From: Methanospirillum sp.
GTDB lineage: Archaea; Halobacteriota; Methanomicrobia; Methanomicrobiales; Methanospirillaceae
DNA length: 8,285 nt
Direction: 5' to 3'
Assembly (NCBI GenBank): GCA_028695895.1
Contig: JAQVIE010000040.1
Coordinates: 1-8,285 of the forward strand
Part shown: in pieces, positions 1 to 5,570 of the stretch
How positions within the stretch are numbered: the stretch's first letter is position 1
How the letters are laid out: each line of letters begins with the position of its first letter
Notes under the pieces: generated by a model
Told to the model about the DNA's origin: nothing
What the model saw: only the letters and a program-made list of their open reading frames with translations
Database searches by the model: none
Position numbers and translations under genes: made by a program

Positions 1-331
1 GGTCAGCAGATGTGACAATGTTCTGGATTTTATATGTCAGTTCGCTTGCAATTTCAATGTTCAAGGACCTTAACAGATCGCCGAGTATTTCAAGTCCCTT
101 ATTAAGACTCTCAACACTTTTAGCTCCGGTAAGTACAACTTTACCAGAACCGAATACCAGTGCTGCTATCTTGGGATTTTGCATCCGGATAACAACACCT
201 GGAAACCGCTTTTTGTTATATTCGGCATCCTTTATACTGGATGCAATCTGGGGGAGGTCCAGGGATTCTGAGATCTTCGCTGAGGCCACGATATTCTCTA
301 TCCGGAGCGAAGTTTCAGGAGTTGCAGCCAT
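1..331 (-). CDS. tbp: TATA-box-binding protein (TBP), N-terminal part, truncated by window edge
   Basis: This is the general transcription factor that binds the promoter TATA box and recruits TFB and RNA polymerase. Translating the minus strand from the ATG at 331 gives 110 codons that match archaeal TBP. After a short lead (ATPETSLRIENIVASAKI) comes the first of the two TBP repeats, including RFPGVVIRMQNPKIAALVFGSGKVVLTGAKS at about residues 42-72 and the helix SVESLNKGLEILGDLLRSL. The second repeat begins with ELTYKIQNIVTSAD, where the window ends. The gene is 41 bp downstream of acs on the same strand but has its own TATA box about 26 bp before the ATG, so it is probably transcribed separately and nearly leaderless. 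The family assignment is certain. Methanogens often carry several TBP paralogues, and I cannot say whether this is the only copy. Confidence 0.95.
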   Translation of the reverse strand, partial: MAATPETSLRIENIVASAKISESLDLPQIASSIKDAEYNKKRFPGVVIRMQNPKIAALVFGSGKVVLTGAKSVESLNKGLEILGDLLRSLNIEIASELTYKIQNIVTSAD

Positions 332-353
332 GGTTATAAATCTATTAAAACAG

Positions 354-361
354 TATATAAA
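354..361 (-). promoter_or_regulatory. TATA box of the tbp promoter
   Basis: On the minus strand this reads TTTATATA, a near-perfect archaeal TATA box. Its centre lies about 26 bp upstream of the A of the tbp ATG at 331, which predicts a leaderless or almost leaderless mRNA. No Shine-Dalgarno sequence precedes the ATG, which fits that reading. Confidence 0.7.
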
Positions 362-367
362 GAGTTG

Positions 368-381
368 GATGATTAATCATC
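368..381. promoter_or_regulatory. 14-bp perfect palindrome just upstream of the tbp TATA box
   Basis: GATGATTAATCATC is identical to its own reverse complement over all 14 bp. It lies 6 bp upstream of the tbp TATA box and covers the acs stop codon (373-375). This is a usual place for an archaeal activator or repressor site. The binding protein is unknown, and the regulatory role is inferred from symmetry and position only. Confidence 0.35.
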
Positions 382-2280
382 AAGGGTGGATACATCACCA
401 GGATCCATACCCATCTCTTTTGCTCTTAATACTCGCCGCATGATCTTACCACTTCTGGTTTTGGGCAGATTATCTACAAAGTCAAGTTCTGCCGGGACTG
501 ATATGGGGCCAAGAATAATTCTGACATGATATCTCAGATCATGAATAAGTTTTGGGGTAGGAACTATACCGTTACGTAAAATTACAAATGCTTTTATTAT
601 ATTTCCTTTCAATGGATCTGGTTTCCCAATAGCTGCAGCTTCTGCAACGGCACTATGTGAAACCAGGGCACTTTCAATCTCGGCAGTTCCTACATTATGA
701 CCGGCTACAATGATGATATCATCAGATCTGCCAAGCAGCATGATATACCCGTCTTCATCCATTACCGCAAGATCATTGGTGCTGTAATAGCCATATTTTC
801 CAAAGTTCCAGTATTGCTGGTACCGTTCATCATTCTGATAGACGGTCTTCATCATGGATGGCCATGGCTCTTTGATAGCCAGAAACCCTGTGGCCCCAGT
901 AGGTACCGGGTCTCCGTCATCATCAACAACAGTTGCAACAACCCCTGGGATAGGTTTTCCTGCATATCCTGGTTTCATTGGAAGACCGACCATCGTAGTA
1001 ACCATATGCATCCCGGTCTCAGTCTGCCACCATGTATCAAGTATTGGGCATTTTTCTTTTCCGATGTACTTGTAAAACCATTCAAATGCTTCAGGGTTGA
1101 GAGGTTCTCCCACTGAACCCAGAAGACGGAGAGTGGAAAGATCGTATTTATTCGGCCATTCCTCTCCTATACGCATAAACATTCTGATTGCAGTAGGTGC
1201 CGTGTAAAAGATAGTGATTCCGTAATCTTCGATTAATTTCCACCAAATCCCGGGATCAGGATAATCCGGAGTATATTCAGAAAGGAATATAGTACCACCA
1301 ACAAGGAGCGGCCCGTATATACCATAGGTGTGCCCTGTAATCCATCCTGGATCAGCAGTACACCAGTAAACATCATTCTCCCGCAGTGTCAGCACGTACT
1401 TTGTTGTATAATATGCACCTACCATGTACCCGCCAGCTGCATGTACAATTCCTTTTGGCGGACCCGTTGTCCCGGAAGTGTATAAAATAAATAAAGGATC
1501 TTCAGAGTCAACATGTGCCGGTTCACAATACCTGTCTGCCTGGGAGATTAAATCTTCATAATCCAGCTCAAACTCATCAAGAAGGCTTACTTTTGGCTCC
1601 TGAGTCCTTAGAATAATCACCCTTTCAACAGTAGGGGCATGAATGAGAGCCTCCTCTACCACCGGTTTTAAGGGTATGCTGCCTCCACGCCTAACTGAAG
1701 CATCTGCCGTGATGACAATCTTTGCACCTGCACCGGTGATACGTTCGTTAAGGGCTTTAGAACCATATCCAGCAAAAACAACGGTATGTACCGCCCCAAT
1801 TCTTGCACAGGCAAGCATGGACACAACAAGCTCAGGTATACCCGGCAGATAAATACAGACGCGATCTCCTTTCTCCACGCCCAGGGACTTTAAAGCATTT
1901 CCAAGTCGCATAACATCCTTGTAAAGCTGGTAATAGGTCAGTATCCGTTCTTTTCCATTTTCTCCTGCCCAGAAAATGGCAACCTTGTTTCTACGGTCAT
2001 TGTTGACATGTCTCTCCAGGCAGTTATAGGTAATATTCAAATCGGCACCAGTGAACCATTGAGCATAAGGATGGTTCCACACTTTTATATTATCCCACTG
2101 CTTGAACCAGAGAAGATCTGATGCAATCCTGCGCCAGAAGGCATCTGGGTCTTTTTCAAATTCATGATACAACTCATTATAATCATGAATTAATGCGGAT
2201 TCCTGGAAACTCGGGTCTGGATAGTGCACTATTTGTTCAGGTTTTTTCAACTCTTCTTCTGAGATAATAATCCACCTCAA
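373..2280 (-). CDS. acs: Acetyl-CoA synthetase, AMP-forming
   Basis: It activates acetate in the cytoplasm: acetate + ATP + CoA gives acetyl-CoA + AMP + PPi. At up to 635 residues it is full length. Visible motifs, numbered from the TTG at 2280, are the phosphate loop YTSGTTGPPKG (267-277), the acetate-pocket motif WWQTETG (417-423), the hinge GRSDD (517-521), the GHNVGTAEIESAL segment (527-539) and the C-terminal PKTRSGKIMRR (606-616), whose K612 is the catalytic lysine known to be acetylated in bacterial Acs. Position 529 is Asn where Salmonella Acs has Arg526. The gene diverges from an ADP-forming acyl-CoA ligase and is followed by tbp. The start is uncertain. A TAA precedes the TTG directly, the SD-like GAGGTG (2273-2278) overlaps that TTG, and the codons at SD distance are ATT (2266-2268) and ATC (2263-2265). 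No in-frame ATG occurs before residue 124. A propionate preference cannot be excluded. Confidence 0.95.
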   Translation of the reverse strand: MRWIIISEEELKKPEQIVHYPDPSFQESALIHDYNELYHEFEKDPDAFWRRIASDLLWFKQWDNIKVWNHPYAQWFTGADLNITYNCLERHVNNDRRNKVAIFWAGENGKERILTYYQLYKDVMRLGNALKSLGVEKGDRVCIYLPGIPELVVSMLACARIGAVHTVVFAGYGSKALNERITGAGAKIVITADASVRRGGSIPLKPVVEEALIHAPTVERVIILRTQEPKVSLLDEFELDYEDLISQADRYCEPAHVDSEDPLFILYTSGTTGPPKGIVHAAGGYMVGAYYTTKYVLTLRENDVYWCTADPGWITGHTYGIYGPLLVGGTIFLSEYTPDYPDPGIWWKLIEDYGITIFYTAPTAIRMFMRIGEEWPNKYDLSTLRLLGSVGEPLNPEAFEWFYKYIGKEKCPILDTWWQTETGMHMVTTMVGLPMKPGYAGKPIPGVVATVVDDDGDPVPTGATGFLAIKEPWPSMMKTVYQNDERYQQYWNFGKYGYYSTNDLAVMDEDGYIMLLGRSDDIIIVAGHNVGTAEIESALVSHSAVAEAAAIGKPDPLKGNIIKAFVILRNGIVPTPKLIHDLRYHVRIILGPISVPAELDFVDNLPKTRSGKIMRRVLRAKEMGMDPGDVSTLDD

Positions 2281-2463
2281 TTATCATTATTTATCATGAA
2301 TAATTCCTTAAATTCTTTATTCTTTTCATGGATATTTGTTGTTCAACAGATACGGTTATTTTATATGGAATGGTGATTCAGATTGTAAGTGCAGAATTTG
2401 ACGAATTGCCTTACGTCATTTGTTGAAACCGGTAGAGCCGGCACTACATCGCAGAGGTAATAC
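2281..2463. promoter_or_regulatory. Divergent promoter region between acs and the ADP-forming ligase gene
   Basis: This 183-bp region must carry the promoters of both acetate-activating genes. Its most convincing element is an AT-rich TATA-like stretch at 2356-2367. On the plus strand it reads TTATTTTATATG, which would start the ligase mRNA near 2388. On the minus strand it reads CATATAAAATAA, which would start the acs mRNA near 2337. A second AT-rich stretch at about 2281-2325 could serve acs instead. Two 6-bp palindromes, ACCGGT (2428-2433) and GCCGGC (2437-2442), lie in the ligase leader. Only a short ORF (26 codons) without an SD is seen here. Confidence 0.45.
2454..2458 (+). promoter_or_regulatory. 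Shine-Dalgarno sequence of the ADP-forming ligase gene
   Basis: GAGGT lies 5 nt before the ATG at 2464 and matches the archaeal 16S rRNA 3' end (complement of AGGAGGTGATC). It fixes the start of the ligase gene. Confidence 0.75.
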
Positions 2464-4530
2464 ATGACAGAATGGATGCTCAGTGAATCAGAAGGATATG
2501 ACCTGCTTTCAAAATACGGAATCCCAACTCCTAAGTACAAGATAGTTACTAAGGCAGAAGATGCAGGGTCAGCAGCAGAAGCAATTGGTTTTCCGGTTGT
2601 AATGAAAATTATGTCTCCGGACATTGTTCACAAGAGTGATGCCGGAGGTGTGATAGTCGGTATTGGAACAAAAGAAGCAGCTCAGTCCGCGTTTAATCAG
2701 ATTGTTGCAAATGCCAGGGCTTATAATCAGAATGCTGATATCCATGGTGTAATTGTTGAAAATCAGGCTGCACCAGGTCTTGAACTAATTATTGGCGGTA
2801 AGACAGACCCGACATTTGGTAAAGTCATTACATTTGGTATAGGTGGCACTCTGGTTGAACTGATGAAGGATGTTACCCTTCGTATTCTGCCGATTGATGA
2901 GGAAGAAATCAGGAGAATGGTGACCGATATCGATTCTTACCCTCTCATTGCCGGATACAGGGGTTCAAAACCTAAGGATGAAGAAGTTCTTATACAGATA
3001 ATCAAGAATGTATGCAAAATGTTTGAAGATCAAAAGGATCTTCGTGAATTTGACATCAACCCTATCAGATTATATGACTCAGGTGCCTGCGCAGTAGATG
3101 CCAGGATCATAATGGATAATGACATAAATCTTCTTGATACTGTTGATCTTGAACCTGTACCTCCTGAGTACTTTAAGCCCAAATCTGTTGCTGTTATTGG
3201 TGCTTCTGATGATACCAGCAAGATGGGATATGCCGTCATGCATAATCTGCTTCACTTCCCTGGCAAGGTCTATCCAATTAACAATAAACGTGATACCGTT
3301 CAGGGCCTGAAAGCCTATCCCACTATTCTGGATGTACCAGAAGAAGAGATCGATCTTGCGGTTATCACCGTTCCAGCCCGTCATGTTCCAGGAGTCATGG
3401 AGGAATGTGGAAAGAAAGGGGTAAAGATAGCAGTAGTTATTACAGCCGGCTTTAAGGAGATGAGTGAAGAAGGGCAGATGCTTGAAGAACGTATCGTTGA
3501 GATTGCTCACCGTTACGGTACCAGGATTGTCGGACCAAACTGCCTTGGACTTATCATCCCACCAATAGGACTTGACACAACATATGTGGCCCAGTCTCCA
3601 AACTCTGGAAACATTGCTTTCATCTCCCAGAGTGGTGCTATTGTAAACACTGTTGTTGACTGGTCCCTTACTAAAGACATAGGATTCTCACTTGTGGTAT
3701 CTGTTGGAAACCAGGCAGACCTGAACTTCTTTGACTATCTCAGGGCTGCGGCAGCTGACCCTGAGACCAAAGTCATCATCATGTATATTGAACAGATTAA
3801 AAATGGGAAAGCCTTCATGGAGATAGTAAGTGAAGTATCCAGGCACAAACCTGTTGTTGCATTAAAGGCTGGTTCATCTGCCCGTGGTCAGGTAGCAGCT
3901 GCATCACATACAGGATCCCTTTCAGGTTCTTATGATGTCTATATTGAGGCATTTAGAAAATCCGGCGTCTTACTTGTCCACACTCTGACCGGTGCTTTTC
4001 TTGCAGCAGAGATGCTTTCACACCCGAAACGATATCCCAAGGGCCGCCGTGCAATCGTAGTTACAAATGCCGGAGGATTTGCTGTGCTTTCATCAGATTA
4101 TTCCGAGAGGTATGGAGTTAAGATGATTGACCTGCCTGAATATCTGGTAAAAGAACTGGATTCATTCCTCCCTGAATTCTGGAACCGTGGAAACCCGATA
4201 GACCTGCTTGGTGATGCAACTGAGGGACGGTTTGAAAAGACTTTTGAAGTGCTTGCTAAGAACGATGCACTATGGGATATGTGCTTTATTGTTGGATTCC
4301 CAAACAATATTCTTTCATCAGAACAACTGGCAAACAAGATTTTGGAGTTTTCCAAATCTACTGATAAAAGAATTATCCCGACACTGCTTGGTGGTGCATC
4401 AATGGATCGTGGAAGAAATATCCTTCATGCACAAAATATTCCAAGCTTTGAAGAACTGGATATGATGTTCCGGGTAGTTGGAAGACTGCTTTACCAGATA
4501 TACAGAATAAAAGCGCAGGGAGTGTATTAA
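2464..4530 (+). CDS. acd: ADP-forming acetate/acyl-CoA ligase, single chain in beta-alpha order
   Basis: This is an NDP-forming acyl-CoA synthetase. It reversibly converts acyl-CoA + ADP + Pi to acid + ATP + CoA in the cytoplasm. Residues 1 to about 231 match the ATP-grasp beta subunit, with HKSDAGGV at 56-63 carrying the phosphate-relay histidine (H56, equivalent to beta His71 of Pyrococcus), plus GLELIIGGKTDPTFGKVITFGIGGTLVEL in the middle. Residues from about 232 to 688 match the alpha subunit: a CoA-binding Rossmann segment (VAVIGASDDTSKMGYAVMHN, 242-261), the succinyl-CoA-synthetase-like core (FISQSGAIVN, 386-395), and ASHTGSLSGS (480-489) with H482, the expected phosphorylated histidine. 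Both relay histidines are present, so the enzyme should be active. The module lengths equal the separate alpha and beta subunits of Pyrococcus. The order is reversed relative to the alpha-beta fusions known from Archaeoglobus and Methanocaldococcus. Acetate as the substrate is inferred from the divergent acs; other acyl or aryl acids are possible. Confidence 0.9.
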   Translation: MTEWMLSESEGYDLLSKYGIPTPKYKIVTKAEDAGSAAEAIGFPVVMKIMSPDIVHKSDAGGVIVGIGTKEAAQSAFNQIVANARAYNQNADIHGVIVENQAAPGLELIIGGKTDPTFGKVITFGIGGTLVELMKDVTLRILPIDEEEIRRMVTDIDSYPLIAGYRGSKPKDEEVLIQIIKNVCKMFEDQKDLREFDINPIRLYDSGACAVDARIIMDNDINLLDTVDLEPVPPEYFKPKSVAVIGASDDTSKMGYAVMHNLLHFPGKVYPINNKRDTVQGLKAYPTILDVPEEEIDLAVITVPARHVPGVMEECGKKGVKIAVVITAGFKEMSEEGQMLEERIVEIAHRYGTRIVGPNCLGLIIPPIGLDTTYVAQSPNSGNIAFISQSGAIVNTVVDWSLTKDIGFSLVVSVGNQADLNFFDYLRAAAADPETKVIIMYIEQIKNGKAFMEIVSEVSRHKPVVALKAGSSARGQVAAASHTGSLSGSYDVYIEAFRKSGVLLVHTLTGAFLAAEMLSHPKRYPKGRRAIVVTNAGGFAVLSSDYSERYGVKMIDLPEYLVKELDSFLPEFWNRGNPIDLLGDATEGRFEKTFEVLAKNDALWDMCFIVGFPNNILSSEQLANKILEFSKSTDKRIIPTLLGGASMDRGRNILHAQNIPSFEELDMMFRVVGRLLYQIYRIKAQGVY

Positions 4531-4540
4531 TTAACTTCCC

Positions 4541-4548
4541 AAAAAAAA
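4541..4548 (-). terminator. Oligo-T terminator after the DUF3467 gene
   Basis: Read on the minus strand, a run of eight T residues starts 1 nt after the TAA stop of the DUF3467 gene. Archaeal RNA polymerase terminates on such U-tracts without needing a hairpin. It lies in the 19-bp gap between two converging genes. On the plus strand the same bases are A, so it would not serve the ligase gene. Confidence 0.6.
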
Positions 4549-4549
4549 T

Positions 4550-4840
4550 TTATGAATATCCAGGCATTGCAGTTACATTCTGCTGCTTATCTTGGGGTGC
4601 TTCAAGAGTTCTGAATTTTTGTTCATATTCTCCAACTGTCCGTTGAAGAACAGCAAGCAGATTTTTTGCATGATTTGGGCTGATACTTACAACTGCCTTA
4701 CCTCTTGCCTGGTTTATTCCGGGAATCTGATGGAGAAAAATAAATGTAAATTCATCTTCCTTATAAGCAATCTGAATCATATTACTATAGACCGGTTCTA
4801 CATTGGGTGGTATTGTCACCTGAATTTCGTTTGATGCCAT
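4550..4840 (-). CDS. DUF3467 family small protein, function unknown
   Basis: A 96-residue soluble protein with no signal peptide or membrane segment. It matches my recollection of DUF3467: a beta-rich N-terminal half (PPNVEPVYSNMIQIAYKEDEFTFIFLHQIP, about residues 11-40), a central RGKAVVSISPNHAKNLLAVLQ (46-66) in which the S/P-x-H-A-K motif opens a helix, and a hydrophilic helix continuing to about residue 80. The Gln/Pro-rich tail looks disordered. Family members are widespread in archaea and bacteria and have no assigned reaction. The ATG at 4840 is preceded by GATGAGAG, a poor SD, and by a TATA-like TTTTATTG (4865-4872), so the mRNA may be leaderless. It diverges from the Cas4-like gene with 31 bp between the start codons and converges on the acyl-CoA ligase gene. 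No functional link to either is established. Confidence 0.8.
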   Translation of the reverse strand: MASNEIQVTIPPNVEPVYSNMIQIAYKEDEFTFIFLHQIPGINQARGKAVVSISPNHAKNLLAVLQRTVGEYEQKFRTLEAPQDKQQNVTAMPGYS

Positions 4841-4864
4841 CTCTCATCTGTTTGATTCCAATTA

Positions 4865-4872
4865 CAATAAAA
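4865..4872 (-). promoter_or_regulatory. Probable TATA box of the DUF3467 gene
   Basis: TTTTATTG on the minus strand is centred about 28 bp upstream of the ATG at 4840, predicting a leader of only a few nucleotides. It overlaps the first base of the ATG of the divergent Cas4-like gene at 4872. The match to the consensus is moderate. Confidence 0.4.
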
Positions 4873-5570
4873 TGACCGAACGCGGTATTTCAAAGAAACC
4901 TGGTGATGGAGTGGCAATATCCTCAATTGTCACTGCATTTCATTGTACGAGACAGTATTTTTTTTATTCAGAAATGAAATCAAATCCTTCTGAAAAATAT
5001 AGTATATGCAAACATGTCTCCTGTGCAGATCCGGATATAAAAGAAGAAAAACTCTGGGACATCATCTGCATGATCCATCCGGACATATCAGTTGAAAAAA
5101 GAAGTTTCCTTAAAGATTGTCTTAATGCTGTCAGACATGTCCCGGTCAGGCCCTGGACAGACACAGACATTCTGGTAAGGTCAGACAGGGCAGGTATCTA
5201 TGGACTTCTTGATAAGTATGATGCAACAGCCGAAGAATATACACTGACAAGGTGTACCAAAGCTCCACAAAAGGGGTGCTGGCCGGAGGATGCAATCAGA
5301 ACTGCAGCGCTTCTGATATGTCTGGAGGATACCTGCAAAAAAAAGCCTGAAGGACTTTATATTGAATATATCCCTTCCGGCATAATCAGGTACTATGAAC
5401 CAACTCCAAAGGATCGTAGAAAGGTGTTTCAACTAATTAATAAAGTCAGGGATGTAAACAAAGGAGGAATCCCCAAAAAACCTCTCAATCCACCTTGTTC
5501 TGGATGCCGGTTTTTTGACCGGTGTTCACAAAATGAACCACGAAGATTATCCTTCCTTTTCAAGAAGTGA
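4872..5570 (+). CDS. Cas4-like (DUF83) PD-(D/E)XK protein, four-cysteine Fe-S type, possibly inactive
   Basis: A 232-residue cytoplasmic protein that resembles Cas4/RecB-type nucleases in layout. C25 sits in HCTRQYFF, the place of the CPRKFYF-like motif. C209, C212 and C218 in CSGCRFFDRC form the C-terminal cluster, so all four Fe-S ligands of Cas4 are present. D114 in GLLDKYD fits the conserved G-x-x-D of the nuclease core. The next motif, normally E-x-K about 14 residues later, reads C128-T-K130, so the lysine is kept but the glutamate appears replaced by cysteine. The following helix (AIRTAALLICLED, 141-153) lacks the usual Q-x-x-x-Y. Active family members cleave single-stranded DNA; this one may only bind nucleic acid. 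There is no clear SD, and the only good start is the ATG at 4872. The 3' end overlaps the converging nucleotidyltransferase gene by 24 bp. The fold assignment is by motif and is moderately sure. Confidence 0.65.
   Translation: MTERGISKKPGDGVAISSIVTAFHCTRQYFFYSEMKSNPSEKYSICKHVSCADPDIKEEKLWDIICMIHPDISVEKRSFLKDCLNAVRHVPVRPWTDTDILVRSDRAGIYGLLDKYDATAEEYTLTRCTKAPQKGCWPEDAIRTAALLICLEDTCKKKPEGLYIEYIPSGIIRYYEPTPKDRRKVFQLINKVRDVNKGGIPKKPLNPPCSGCRFFDRCSQNEPRRLSFLFKK

Noticed and set aside
12..443. Long plus-strand open frame of 143 codons across the tbp region
   Set aside because: It is antisense to tbp, which is clearly recognisable on the minus strand, and its product has no family features and runs into the acs 3' end.
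697..1116. Plus-strand open frames opposite acs (also 854-1075 and 1643-1852)
   Set aside because: They are shadows of the acs reading frame; their products show no recognisable domain and have no SD.
2270..2292. ATG-initiated short frame overlapping the acs start as a possible upstream ORF
   Set aside because: It encodes only about 16 residues before a stop, has no SD of its own, and lies out of frame with acs; it probably arises by chance.
2296..2376. Short plus-strand ORF (26 codons) in the acs/ligase intergenic region
   Set aside because: It has no SD, is very short, and overlaps the shared TATA-like element.
3079..3510. Minus-strand open frames opposite the ADP-forming ligase (also 2361-2624, 3030-3239 and 4098-4355)
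   Set aside because: The sense frame encodes a full, intact enzyme with both relay histidines; the antisense products have no domain logic.
4872..5570. Reading the Cas4-like gene as part of a CRISPR-Cas locus
   Set aside because: No direct-repeat array and no cas1, cas2 or effector gene is visible anywhere in the window.
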